This document shows positions 17,392-26,050 of a stretch of DNA of 64,000 bases, one piece after another. The notes below the pieces were generated by a model. That model was given only the letters and a program-made list of their open reading frames with translations, was not told where the DNA came from and ran no database searches. A program made the translations under genes and the position numbers. The first letter of the stretch is position 1, and every line of letters begins with the position of its first letter. Source of the DNA: Deltaproteobacteria bacterium (lineage in GTDB: Bacteria; Myxococcota; Myxococcia; Myxococcales; 40CM-4-68-19); contig JANYKT010000102.1 in the NCBI GenBank assembly GCA_025358085.1, positions 1 through 64,000 on the forward strand. The letters run 5' to 3'.

Positions 17392-18216
17392 CTACCGGCC
17401 ACCGGCCAGCGGCAACAGAACGATGACCATCGGGAGCCCGACGCCCTGGCTGCCGATGCTGTCTTCGAGCGGCTCTCCGCGCAGCGAGAGCGTTGCTTCC
17501 GGACCGCCGTCCAGGTTGAGCGCCTCGACCGCGCCCAGTTCGTCGGCGAGCCACTTGCCGACCTCGCGCCGCACCGCTGGCCACTGCGAGGCGAACAGCA
17601 GGATGCGGCCGTCGCGCAGCTGCGCAACGGCTGCAGTGCGCGAGGATTCGGCGCAGTAATGGACGCCGCTACAGGTCGCGGTGCTGCCGTGGACCAGCGC
17701 GGGGAAGCTCTTGAGCGCTTCAGCCCAGTCCGCGGCGTGGAAGTCGGCCGGAGCGAGGATCTGCGGCCCCGCTTTCACCGTGCTAGCCGGCGGCGACGAC
17801 TTCGATGTTGCGGCGCTGGCCGCGAAGAACAGCGCATCCTGCCGATGACAGCCAGCGCCGCGCACCTGCCGTCCGGCGGAGATCACGTCGCAGGTGGGTC
17901 GGACCTCGGCGCCGGGTGGGCCGTCGGTCGAATAAAAGGAGCCGTTCGCGATGGCGAGAGCGTTCGGGTAGCGGGCGCGCCAGGCAGCGAGGGTCGGCCG
18001 CGAAGGGTCGTACCGAACCGCGAACGTCGCGCGCTGCGGGTCCGCGAGTACGACCTTGGCGGCCCAGTTGGCGTCACCGCCGAGGTCCGCCACGGTTGCC
18101 GTCACCACGCCGGGCGCCAGCTCCTTCCACGGCGGACCGAGCGACCTCGCCACCGCATCAGTCGGCAGGGGAGGCTGCGCGACGGCGAGGGCGAAGCCGA
18201 GCAGCCAGAGCGTCAT
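17392..18216 (-). CDS. Secreted phosphodiester glycosidase (NAGPA-like domain)
   Basis: A 274-residue protein with a short signal peptide (TLWLLGFALAVAQP) and a phosphodiester glycosidase domain, the family of the mammalian uncovering enzyme that removes GlcNAc from GlcNAc-1-phospho-mannose. IANGSFYST and ALNLDGGPEATLSL are the two conserved turns (usual forms NGGFF and LDGGGSSTL). The start is chosen at 18216 because its ATG overlaps the ppk1 stop as TGATG. The same frame stays open upstream, but there it only shadows ppk1. The substrate is unknown; a periplasmic or cell-surface sugar phosphodiester is likely. Confidence 0.85.
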   Translation of the reverse strand: MTLWLLGFALAVAQPPLPTDAVARSLGPPWKELAPGVVTATVADLGGDANWAAKVVLADPQRATFAVRYDPSRPTLAAWRARYPNALAIANGSFYSTDGPPGAEVRPTCDVISAGRQVRGAGCHRQDALFFAASAATSKSSPPASTVKAGPQILAPADFHAADWAEALKSFPALVHGSTATCSGVHYCAESSRTAAVAQLRDGRILLFASQWPAVRREVGKWLADELGAVEALNLDGGPEATLSLRGEPLEDSIGSQGVGLPMVIVLLPLAGGR

Positions 18217-20507
18217 CAGATTCGCTTCTTGCGACGTCGTGACGGGGGCCGCTGGCCGGTCGTGAAGATCTCGTGCGTCGAGACGGGAGACGGCTCGGCG
18301 ACTACGCTTGCGCGCCGAGCCAGGGCCATGTAGCGCTCCTGGCTCCGCAATGGCGCGAGGCCGGTTCCGCCGGTCCCGGGCTGCACACGCTCGTAGGTGC
18401 CGTCCGACTTCAAGACGCGCGCCTTGACGTTGTCCGCGAGGGCGATGCCAAGGATCTCGTCCACGATGCGATCGCGCAGCGCCGGGTCCTCCACAGGGAA
18501 GGCCAGCTCCACCCGGCGGATGAAGTTGCGCGGCATCCAGTCGGCCGAGGCCAGGTAGACCTCGCGCTTGCCGCCTGCCTCGAAGAACCAGATGCGCGTG
18601 TGCTCGAGGAACCGGTCGACGATGGAGACAACGCGGATGCGCTCGGAGACCCCCGGCACCCCCGGCCGCAGGCAGCAGATGCCGCGGATGAGCAGTTCTA
18701 CCTGCACGCCCGCTTGCGAGGCGCGGTAGAGCGCCTTGATGACGTCGCTGTCGGCGAGCGAGTTCATCTTGGCAACAATGCGCCCCTTGCCGGTCGCCAG
18801 CGCGATGGCCGTCTCGCGTTCGATCAACTCCAGCACGCCGGCTTTGAGACCGAGCGGCGCAACCCGGAACTTCTTCCACTGCGCGGGCTTGGAGTAGCCG
18901 GTCAGGAGGTTGAAGAGCGCGGTGGCGTCGAAGCCAAACTCTTCCCGTGCGGTGAAGAGGGACAGGTCGCTGTAATACTTGGCGGTGGTAGGGTTGTAGT
19001 TGCCGGTGCCAAGGTGGACGTAGCGCTTGAGGCCGCCTGCCTCCTTCCGCACCACCAGCGAAACCTTGCAGTGGGTCTTGTAGCCGATGAGGCCATAGAC
19101 GACGTGCACGCCGGATTGCTCCAGCGCGCGCGCCCAAAGGATGTTGGCCTCCTCATCCATGCGGGCTTTGAGTTCAACCAGCGCGGTGACCTGCTTGCCG
19201 TTTTCGGCGGCACGCTGGAGGGCGCGGACGATAGGCGAGTCCTTGCCGGTGCGGTACAGCGTCTGCTTGATGGCGAGCACGGCGGGGTCTTCAGCGGCTG
19301 CCTCGACGAAGCTCACAACAGGATCGAACGACTCGTAGGGGTGGTGGAGCAGCACGTCCTTCTCGCGGATGAGGCGGAAGAAGTCGCGCTCGCCATCCCC
19401 GACGGCAGGAGGAATGACCGGCAGGAACGGCTCGTCGTGCAATTCTTTGGAGTCAATGCGACCGAGCAGGGGCAGCAGGTCCGGGATATTCAGTGGACCG
19501 TCGATGCGGTAGACGTCGCTGCTGCCCAGCTTGAGCGCGCGGACCAGATAATCAGAGAGGTTCTGCTCGGCGGCAGCAGAGATCTCCAGCCGGACGGCGC
19601 TGCCCCGATCTCGGCGGCGGACCTCCCGCTCGATGGTGACGAGCAGGTCCTCCGCTTCCTCCTCGTCGATGCTGAGGTCCCAGTTGCGGGTGACCCGGAA
19701 CGCCCAGCAGCCTTCGATGGGCATGCCCGGAAAGAGCTGCGCTACGTAGCGGCCGATGACGTCTTCCAGCAGGACGTAACATTTCTTTCCCTGCTGGGGG
19801 ATCTCAACCAGGCGCGGCAGCACCGACGGCACTGGCACGACGCCGTACCGCAGCCGCGCGCCGGGTGCGGGCGGCGCGAAGCGGACGGCCAGGTTGAGCG
19901 ACTTGTTGCGCAGGTGCGGGAAGGGATGGCCAGGGTCAAGGGCGATGGGCGTCAACACCGGGAAAACTTCGCGGGCGAAGTAGTCAGCGACGAAATGATC
20001 GCCTTCCGCAGAAAGCTGGCTGGTGGGCAGCAGGCGGACGCCGGCGCGGTCCAGGTTGGGGAGCACGTCGCCGAGCAGGGCACGGTAGCAGCGGGCCACC
20101 ATCTCGTGGCAGCGCGCGGAAATGGCGGCTAGCTGCTCGCCGGGACTCATGGCGTCAGGCCCGCTCTCCTCGACATGGCCGGAGGCCTGAGATTTGAGGC
20201 CGGCGACCCGAATCATGAAAAATTCATCGAGGTTCGAACTGGTGATGGCGAGGAACTTGAGGCGCTCGAGAGCCGGGACCTGGGGGTCGTTGGCCTCCTC
20301 GAGCACGCGCTCGTTGAAGGCAAGCCACGAGAGTTCGCGATTGATGAACCAGCGCGCGTCGTTCAACGATGGCCCAACTGACGCCAAGGGCTCGGGGGGC
20401 GGCACCACGGTCAGCGAGATGGGCGCGGCCACGACCATCGGGGTTCCCGATGAGGGGGTGGGGTTCGCGGGGAGCGGCGAGCCGCCCGTGGTCGTGCCGG
20501 AGTCCAT
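18216..20507 (-). CDS. ppk1: Polyphosphate kinase 1
   Basis: Makes inorganic polyphosphate from ATP. The N-terminal domain begins FINRELSWLAFNERVL. The two catalytic histidines of the phospholipase-D-like core are present in GYKTHCKVSLV (phosphohistidine) and FLEHTRIWFF. HLGTGNYNPTTAKYYSDLSL and ELKARMDEEANI are signature segments. The start at the ATG 20507 gives 763 residues with a Pro/Ser-rich N-terminus of about 65 residues; an in-frame TTG at 20567 would add 20. A phosphodiester glycosidase is coupled to its end by a one-base overlap. Confidence 0.95.
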   Translation of the reverse strand: MDSGTTTGGSPLPANPTPSSGTPMVVAAPISLTVVPPPEPLASVGPSLNDARWFINRELSWLAFNERVLEEANDPQVPALERLKFLAITSSNLDEFFMIRVAGLKSQASGHVEESGPDAMSPGEQLAAISARCHEMVARCYRALLGDVLPNLDRAGVRLLPTSQLSAEGDHFVADYFAREVFPVLTPIALDPGHPFPHLRNKSLNLAVRFAPPAPGARLRYGVVPVPSVLPRLVEIPQQGKKCYVLLEDVIGRYVAQLFPGMPIEGCWAFRVTRNWDLSIDEEEAEDLLVTIEREVRRRDRGSAVRLEISAAAEQNLSDYLVRALKLGSSDVYRIDGPLNIPDLLPLLGRIDSKELHDEPFLPVIPPAVGDGERDFFRLIREKDVLLHHPYESFDPVVSFVEAAAEDPAVLAIKQTLYRTGKDSPIVRALQRAAENGKQVTALVELKARMDEEANILWARALEQSGVHVVYGLIGYKTHCKVSLVVRKEAGGLKRYVHLGTGNYNPTTAKYYSDLSLFTAREEFGFDATALFNLLTGYSKPAQWKKFRVAPLGLKAGVLELIERETAIALATGKGRIVAKMNSLADSDVIKALYRASQAGVQVELLIRGICCLRPGVPGVSERIRVVSIVDRFLEHTRIWFFEAGGKREVYLASADWMPRNFIRRVELAFPVEDPALRDRIVDEILGIALADNVKARVLKSDGTYERVQPGTGGTGLAPLRSQERYMALARRASVVAEPSPVSTHEIFTTGQRPPSRRRKKRI

Positions 20508-20555
20508 GGTGCGCGGACATAACACGCTGGCCCGCGGACCTGCCAGCGCTGTCGC

Positions 20556-20584
20556 TTGACATCGCAACGCGATGCGTTATTGGT
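20556..20584 (+). promoter_or_regulatory. Putative sigma-70-type promoter with an operator-like palindrome
   Basis: A perfect -35 hexamer TTGACA at 20556-20561 is followed after 16-17 bases by TATTGG or ATTGGT as a weak -10. Two overlapping inverted repeats lie in the spacer: ATCGC-AAC-GCGAT and AACGC-GAT-GCGTT, with stems of five and loops of three. It sits 38 bases before the small coiled-coil gene, whose ribosome-binding site (GAGGAGA) is strong, and overlaps the alternative 5' end of ppk1 on the other strand. Confidence 0.5.
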
Positions 20585-20621
20585 TTATTCGGTTCGATAA
20601 AGCTCGGCGAGGAGAGAAAAT

Positions 20622-20891
20622 ATGTTCACGAATGAGCAAATGAAGGAAGTTCAGGGGAAGTTGCATGACGCACTCCAATCAACACAGAAGTTGCTCGAGA
20701 CGCTAGGCGACCGCGCACAAGCAGAACTCAAGCTGCGCGTGGTGCAGGCCCAGGTTTCCTCGAAAGACCAGCTTGCACAGCTCGGGCGGGAGCTTGTTCG
20801 CGCTGGTCAAAAACTCCAAGGGCTCGTCCAGGATCATGCTCCCGTGAAAAAAGAGGCCGCGGACTCGGGAGTGCAGCCGCCCGCGAACTAG
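20622..20891 (+). CDS. Small coiled-coil protein of unknown function
   Basis: An 89-residue, highly charged and mostly helical protein. Residues ~5-70 show heptad-like spacing of Leu, Val and Ala with many Gln, Glu and Lys, and the tail is Pro/Ala-rich. No signal peptide, membrane helix or enzyme motif. Size and helicity recall phasin-like or small DNA/membrane-associated proteins, but no family was recognised. A good ribosome-binding site (GGAGAG, 8 bases before ATG) and a TTGACA promoter make it a convincing expressed gene. Its DNA is less GC-rich than its neighbours. Confidence 0.8.
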   Translation: MFTNEQMKEVQGKLHDALQSTQKLLETLGDRAQAELKLRVVQAQVSSKDQLAQLGRELVRAGQKLQGLVQDHAPVKKEAADSGVQPPAN

Positions 20892-20978
20892 AGCTGTAGG
20901 TGGACGTAGGTGATTGTGCCGGACCCTCCGGCGGTTGGACACTTGTTCGCTCGCCGGAGGGGCTGTTAGCCTGCTCTC

Positions 20979-21062
20979 ATGAACCTTCCCTCAAGAGACC
21001 TGCAGGTGCTTGACCGCATGACCCGCCAGCGTTTCTTTCGTGAGGAGAAGCTCAAACGATGA
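20979..21062 (+). CDS. Possible 27-residue leader ORF coupled to the lytic transglycosylase
   Basis: ATG at 20979 opens a 27-codon frame rich in Arg and Lys (ending FFREEKLKR) whose TGA overlaps the next ATG as ATGA. The ribosome-binding-like GGAGGGG lies about 18 bases upstream, too far for normal use, so expression is doubtful. If translated, it would couple to the transglycosylase gene. It could equally be untranslated leader. Confidence 0.3.
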   Translation: MNLPSRDLQVLDRMTRQRFFREEKLKR

Positions 21063-21730
21063 AGGTGCGGCGGCGCGTTATCGTGGGCTCTTGTCTGGCC
21101 TTGATCGTCGCTGGCGCCGCCGCCGAAGTGACTCTGCTTCCGCGCGCGGTTCCCAAGCCGTCGGAGCAGCTGAAGGAATCCATCCGGCAGACCCTGTCCC
21201 AGCCGGACCTTGAAGTCCTGCTGGCCCGGGTCGGCAAGGGGCTCGATCCGGGCCTGCGCAAGCAGTTGGCCGACACCGTGTTGACCGAATCCGCGCGCGC
21301 GGGCTACGACCCGCTCTTCGTACTGGCGCTGGTCGCAGTGGAGAGCCGCTTTCGCCTGAGTGTCAGCAGTGAACGCGGGGCGAGCGGGCTGATGCAGCTC
21401 AAGCCCAGCACCTTTGCCTGGATTTCGGCGCGCGAGCCCGACGCCGGCGGCGAGGACTCCGCGACCGGCGAGGATCCGGTGGTGGATGTCCGCCTGGCTG
21501 TCCGATATTTCCGCTGGCTGGAGCGCCGCTTTCACAGCCGCGATGAAGCCTTGATGGCTTACAACGCCGGGCCCAGGCGAGTGCGAGAGTACAAGCGTGC
21601 GGGAGGCGAGGTCCCCGACCGCCTGCGTGAGTATCCGCGCCGCGTGATGAAGGAGTATCGCCGGTTTGTCCGCATGTCGAATGGCGGCCGCGATACCCAG
21701 GGCGAGCTGCTGCTTGCGCGGGTGAACTAG
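21059..21730 (+). CDS. Lytic transglycosylase, SLT family
   Basis: A 223-residue exported murein hydrolase. The N-terminal basic and hydrophobic segment (RRRVIVGSCLALIVAGAAA) is a signal peptide or anchor. The transglycosylase SLT domain spans ~75-200, with catalytic Glu in ALVAVESRFR, then GLMQLKPSTF and MAYNAGPRRVREYK. It cleaves peptidoglycan between MurNAc and GlcNAc with 1,6-anhydro ring formation. Unlike many family members it has no LysM or TPR part. The ATG overlaps a short upstream frame. Confidence 0.9.
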   Translation: MKVRRRVIVGSCLALIVAGAAAEVTLLPRAVPKPSEQLKESIRQTLSQPDLEVLLARVGKGLDPGLRKQLADTVLTESARAGYDPLFVLALVAVESRFRLSVSSERGASGLMQLKPSTFAWISAREPDAGGEDSATGEDPVVDVRLAVRYFRWLERRFHSRDEALMAYNAGPRRVREYKRAGGEVPDRLREYPRRVMKEYRRFVRMSNGGRDTQGELLLARVN

Positions 21731-21816
21731 GCCCTTTCGGTCCAGCCGCCCGGGCCGGGCGGGTCAAGTACTAGTAGAGGCGCCGCTGGACTGCGTGGCA
21801 TAGAGTCCAAGGTCGC

Positions 21817-23589
21817 ATGTCTACTGCCTATACGCTCCGCATTCCGCAGCCGGAGGCCCGCCGGATCGAGGTCGAGATCGCCGTCGACGCGCGCGGCCAG
21901 CGCGACCTCGAACTGCGCCTGCCGGTGTGGACGCCGGGCAGTTATCTGGTCCGCGAACACCAGCGTCATGTGGACGGCCTCGGCGCGACCGACCCGCAGG
22001 GCCAGGCACTCCCGGTCGAGAAGATCGACAAGAACACCTGGCGGATCACCACCGGCGGCGCCGAGCGGGTCATCATTGGATATCGCCTGCACTGCTTCGA
22101 GCTGACCGTCCGCACGAATCACGTCGACGCGACGCACGCGTTCCTGAACCCCAGCGCCGCCTGCGCCTTCGTGGTCGGCCGCGAGCGCGAGCCCTGCACC
22201 GTTCGGCTCGAGCTGCGACCCGGCTGGCGCGCCTGGGTCGCATTGCCGCAAGAGGGCGGAACCTTCCGCGCGCACGACTACGACGAGTTCGCCGACAGCC
22301 CGTTCGAGCTCGGCACCGAGGGCTCGCACAGCGCTCACAAGTTCCAGGCCCAGGGCGTCGAGCACGAACTGGTGGTCTGGGGTCGCGGCGACTTCGACGC
22401 CCGCCGCGTGGTCCCGGACATCGTGAAGATCATCGATGCCGAGGCAGCCATCTTCGGGGGCCTGCCCTACAGCGAGCCGTACCTGTTCATCCTGCACCTC
22501 AACGATCGCGGCCGCGGTGGCCTCGAGCATCGGCGCTCCTGTTCGCTTTTGGTGCCGCGCTTCTCCTTCGTGCAGAAGCTCGCCTATGAGGACTTCCTCC
22601 TGCTCGTCGCGCACGAGTTTTTCCACCTCTGGAACGTCAAGCGCCTGCGCCCCGCCGCCTTCACCCCATACGACTGGGCCCGCGAAAACCACACGCGCCT
22701 GCTCTGGGCGATGGAGGGCTTGACCAGCACCTATGAAGTGATGGCGCTGCGCCGCGCGGGGCTGATCACGGCCCAGCGCTTTCTCGAGATCTGGGCCGAG
22801 CGGCTGACGCAGCTGCTCCGCACGCCGGGCCGGCTGCGCACCTCGCTCGCGCAGGCCTCGTACGACGCCTGGATCAAGCACTACCGCCCCGACGAGAGCA
22901 CCGCCAACACCACGGTGAGTTACTACCTCAAAGGAAGCGTGGTGGGCTTCCTGCTCGACCTGGAGTTGCGGCGTCGCAGCGACGGTGCGCGCTCGCTGGA
23001 CGACCTGGTCAAGGCGCTCTTCGAGAAGCACGGCACGGCGCCGGGGCTGCCGGAGGACGGCGTCGAAAAGGCGGCTGTCGCGCTCATTGGTGGCGATGGC
23101 CTGCACGCGTGGTTCGAGCGCGCCATCCGCTCGACCGACGAACTCGACTACGAGACAGCGCTGGCCGGCGTGGGAATGCAGGCCGCACTCCTGCCGGCAG
23201 AAGGGCCCGACGACAAGGGCAGCGTCGATCAGGAGCTGACTGCGCCCGGCCAGTCGCGCTCGTGGTTGGGCGCGCAACTGCGCGAGAAGAGCGGGGCGCT
23301 CGAGGTCGCTTCTGTGGTCGAGGGTTCGCCCGCGCAGGTCGGCGGCGTCGCGGCCGGCGACGAGGTGGTCGCGCTGGATGGCTTCCGGGGCGAGCTCAAG
23401 CAGCGACTCGCGCGCGCGGCGCCGGGACAGACCGTCCGCCTCACCCTCTTCCGGATGGACGAGCTCTTCGAAACGCAGGTCCAGCTGGCTTTTGCGCCGA
23501 GCGACACGGTCACGCTTTTCCCGGACCCGCAGCCGACGCCCTCGCAAAAGGCGCTTCGCGAGCGCTGGCTGTTCGCACAGTGGCCTTGA
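21817..23589 (+). CDS. M61-family metallopeptidase with PDZ domain
   Basis: A 590-residue peptidase of the glycyl-aminopeptidase M61 family. The N-terminal beta domain begins YTLRIPQPEARRIEVEI and contains LPVWTPGSYLVREH, a family hallmark. The thermolysin-like domain carries the zinc motif HEFFHLWNVKRLRP (two His and the catalytic Glu) with the third ligand probably in AMEGLTSTYE. The last ~110 residues form a PDZ domain (SWLGAQLRE with VVEGSPAQ and AAGDEVVALDGF). No signal peptide is apparent, so it may be cytoplasmic. It is followed by queE after 31 bases. Confidence 0.93.
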   Translation: MSTAYTLRIPQPEARRIEVEIAVDARGQRDLELRLPVWTPGSYLVREHQRHVDGLGATDPQGQALPVEKIDKNTWRITTGGAERVIIGYRLHCFELTVRTNHVDATHAFLNPSAACAFVVGREREPCTVRLELRPGWRAWVALPQEGGTFRAHDYDEFADSPFELGTEGSHSAHKFQAQGVEHELVVWGRGDFDARRVVPDIVKIIDAEAAIFGGLPYSEPYLFILHLNDRGRGGLEHRRSCSLLVPRFSFVQKLAYEDFLLLVAHEFFHLWNVKRLRPAAFTPYDWARENHTRLLWAMEGLTSTYEVMALRRAGLITAQRFLEIWAERLTQLLRTPGRLRTSLAQASYDAWIKHYRPDESTANTTVSYYLKGSVVGFLLDLELRRRSDGARSLDDLVKALFEKHGTAPGLPEDGVEKAAVALIGGDGLHAWFERAIRSTDELDYETALAGVGMQAALLPAEGPDDKGSVDQELTAPGQSRSWLGAQLREKSGALEVASVVEGSPAQVGGVAAGDEVVALDGFRGELKQRLARAAPGQTVRLTLFRMDELFETQVQLAFAPSDTVTLFPDPQPTPSQKALRERWLFAQWP

Positions 23590-23620
23590 TGTCCGGCCTC
23601 TTGCCGACTAGAACCCGCGC

Positions 23621-24253
23621 GTGCGCGTCACCGAGATCTTCTTCAGCATCCAGGGCGAGTCCACCCACGCGGGCAAGCCTTGTGTCTTCGTGCGCTTCAC
23701 CGGCTGCGATCTGCGCTGCCAATACTGCGACACCGAGTACGCCTTCTATGGCGGCCGCAAGATGAGCCGCGCCGAGATCCTGACTGACATCCAGCAGCAC
23801 CCCGCGCGCTTCGTTTGCCTCACGGGCGGCGAGCCGCTGTTGCAAAAAGAATTGCCCGAGCTGGCGCAGGATCTGCTCGATCGCGGGTATGAGGTTTCTG
23901 TCGAAACGCACGGCCAGCGGCCGCTCGACCGCGTCCCGCGCGGCGTCCGCAAGATCGTTGACCTCAAGACGCCGGGTTCGCGCGAGCCGCACACCGATTT
24001 TACCGAACTATCGAAGTTGCAGCCGGGCGACGAACTCAAGGTCGTGGTCTGCGACGAAGCCGACTTCCACTGGGCCGTGCAGGTGATTGACCGATTGGAC
24101 CTCTGGAATCGCGTGCCGGTGCTCTTCTCGCCCTCGTCGGGGCAGGTCGAGCCGGTGGACCTCGCGCGCTGGGTGCTGACGAGCGGAAAGCCGGCGCGGC
24201 TGCAGCTCCAGCTGCACAAGCTCATCTGGGGCGCGTCCGCGCGCGGAGTGTAG
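23621..24253 (+). CDS. queE: 7-carboxy-7-deazaguanine synthase (radical SAM)
   Basis: Radical SAM enzyme converting 6-carboxytetrahydropterin to 7-carboxy-7-deazaguanine in queuosine synthesis. The N-terminus VTEIFFSIQGEST is typical, the cluster motif is in FTGCDLRCQYCDTEYAF (CxxxCxxC), and CLTGGEPLLQ is the SAM-binding GGE. GTG start at 23621 and 210 residues, standard for the family. It is followed with no gap by a phzF homologue and then folE2; the preceding pathway enzyme queD is at 32686. Confidence 0.95.
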   Translation: MRVTEIFFSIQGESTHAGKPCVFVRFTGCDLRCQYCDTEYAFYGGRKMSRAEILTDIQQHPARFVCLTGGEPLLQKELPELAQDLLDRGYEVSVETHGQRPLDRVPRGVRKIVDLKTPGSREPHTDFTELSKLQPGDELKVVVCDEADFHWAVQVIDRLDLWNRVPVLFSPSSGQVEPVDLARWVLTSGKPARLQLQLHKLIWGASARGV

Positions 24254-25153
24254 ATGCGCAAGCCTTGCTTCATCGTGGACTCGTTCAGCGGGCATGCTTT
24301 CGCAGGCAATCCTGCGGGCGTGGTGCTCGACGGGGCCGACCTGACCTCCGAGCAGATGCGCCGCATCGCCAGGGAGCTCAAGCACAGCGAGACCGCCTTC
24401 CCTCTGCCTGCGCGCGATCCGACCGCGCAGCTGCACCTGCGCTGGTTCTCGCCCACCGTGGAGGTCGCCTTTTGCGGCCACGCCACGCTGGCGGCGCTGC
24501 AGGTGCTGATCGAGGCGCAGCGCCTGCGCGTGCACGAGGGAAAGACTACGCACCTCGCCTTCACCTGCAAGGCAGGCAAGCTGCGCGCGGAGCTTTCAAT
24601 GGTGGACGGCACCTCGCGCATTCTCATCGAGACCCCGCGCTGCTCCTTCGAGCCGCAGCCGGTCGACTCGGCCGTGTTGGCCGCGCTGGGCCTCGTCGCC
24701 GAGGTGCTCGACCCCACGCTTGCGCCGCGACGGAGCCAGAGCGCGGAGAGCAATCTCTGGCTGGCGGTGCGCGACCGGGAGGCTCTGGCGCGCATCCGCC
24801 CCGATGAAGCGGCGCTGATCCAGGCGGGCCGCGCGCTGAATGTCTTTGGCTTCTGCGTGTTCGTCGCGAGGCCCGCGCCGGGCGTCGACGCGGCCATGCG
24901 CTGCTTCTTCCCGGCGCAGGGGATCCCTGAAGATCCGGTCACCGGCATGGCGGCGGGACAGCTCGGCTTGCTGCTCCAGGATCTGCTCCCCGAGGAACTC
25001 CCGCGCCGGCTGGTCTTCACCCAGGGGGACGAGGTCGCGCGGCCGGGCCGGGTCGAGGTCGAGCTGCGCCCCGAGGCCACCCCCGGCGATGTGCGCGCAT
25101 GGATTGGCGGCCGTGCGACCACGGTGCTGCGCGGCGAGCTGGAGCTGCGATGA
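24254..25153 (+). CDS. PhzF-family isomerase/epimerase-like protein
   Basis: A 299-residue protein of the PhzF family, related in fold to diaminopimelate epimerase. VDSFSGHAFAGNPAGVVLD opens the first lobe, LKHSETAFPLPA holds the catalytic Glu, FCGHATLAAL is the first conserved turn, and EDPVTGMAAGQLG the second. Members act on phenazine precursors and unidentified small molecules. The start is immediately after the queE stop and the end overlaps folE2 as ATGA, so it is inside a pterin/deazaguanine operon. The substrate is unknown. Confidence 0.9.
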   Translation: MRKPCFIVDSFSGHAFAGNPAGVVLDGADLTSEQMRRIARELKHSETAFPLPARDPTAQLHLRWFSPTVEVAFCGHATLAALQVLIEAQRLRVHEGKTTHLAFTCKAGKLRAELSMVDGTSRILIETPRCSFEPQPVDSAVLAALGLVAEVLDPTLAPRRSQSAESNLWLAVRDREALARIRPDEAALIQAGRALNVFGFCVFVARPAPGVDAAMRCFFPAQGIPEDPVTGMAAGQLGLLLQDLLPEELPRRLVFTQGDEVARPGRVEVELRPEATPGDVRAWIGGRATTVLRGELELR

Positions 25154-26022
25154 AGCGCGCGGGACTCGCCGCCGGAGCCACCATCGCAGCGGCGCGCCCG
25201 AGTGCTGCGCTGTTGCGCACTGCGCGTCCGCGCAAGGAAGACCTGCTGCAGGACGTCCACGCCGAGCGCGACAAGCGCAAGATGGCGCTCGACCGCGCGG
25301 GCGTGAAGGGACTTCGCTACCCCATCTGCGTGCTCGATCGGCAGCGCGGCCAGCAGCACACCATCGCCGAAATCGACATGAGCGTGTCGCTGCCGCAGAA
25401 GCGCAAGGGCGCGCACATGAGCCGCTTCGTCGAGCTGCTCAATCGGCACCGGCGCGAAATCGACATCCGGAAATTTCGTGCGCTCGCCGACGAGCTGCGA
25501 CAGGACCTCGACGCCCGCGCCGCGCATGTCGAAGTGAAGTTCCCCTACTTCATCGAGAAAGCCGCCCCGGTCACCAGGTCCGTGGGACTCATCGACTACT
25601 CGTGCACCTTCGGCGCCAGCGTCTTTGAGAAAGGCGCGTCGGACCTGTGGGTCGCGGTCAACGTGCCGGTGACGAGCCTCTGCCCTTGCTCCAAGGCCAT
25701 CAGCCGGCACGGTGCGCACAACCAGCGCTCGCTCATCTCGGTGCGGGTCTGGTTCAAGAAGTTCTTCTGGCTCGAAGACTTGATTGCGCTGGTCGAGGAC
25801 GCCGCCTCCTGCGAGCTCTATTCGCTGCTCAAGCGCCCCGATGAGAAGTTCGTCACCGAGCGGGCTTATGAGCGGCCGCGCTTCGTGGAAGATCTGGTGC
25901 GCGAGGCGGGCACGCGGCTCAGGGCGGACAAGAATTTCACCCGGTGGAACGTCGAGGCCGAGAGCTTCGAGAGCATCCACGCACACAGCGCGTACGCCGC
26001 GGTCAGCTTCGGAAAACCTTGA
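25150..26022 (+). CDS. folE2: GTP cyclohydrolase I type B
   Basis: Makes dihydroneopterin triphosphate from GTP for folate and for the queuosine precursor, as the non-zinc-restricted type IB enzyme. GLRYPICVLDR, EIDMSVSLPQKRKGAHMSRF, CTFGASVFEKG and PVTSLCPCSKAIS (the metal Cys) with HGAHNQRS are family signatures. The start is the ATG at 25150, overlapping the phzF stop as ATGA, and gives 290 residues. An ATG at 25099 in the same frame would run inside phzF. Its product leads via QueD (32686) to QueE. Confidence 0.95.
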   Translation: MKRAGLAAGATIAAARPSAALLRTARPRKEDLLQDVHAERDKRKMALDRAGVKGLRYPICVLDRQRGQQHTIAEIDMSVSLPQKRKGAHMSRFVELLNRHRREIDIRKFRALADELRQDLDARAAHVEVKFPYFIEKAAPVTRSVGLIDYSCTFGASVFEKGASDLWVAVNVPVTSLCPCSKAISRHGAHNQRSLISVRVWFKKFFWLEDLIALVEDAASCELYSLLKRPDEKFVTERAYERPRFVEDLVREAGTRLRADKNFTRWNVEAESFESIHAHSAYAAVSFGKP

Positions 26023-26050
26023 CCGCACTGACCATTCGGACGACGCTTCG

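Noticed and set aside
18217-19137. Upstream extension of the phosphodiester glycosidase frame
   Set aside because: It overlaps ppk1 in a different frame; the TGATG start and signal peptide at 18216 are far better.
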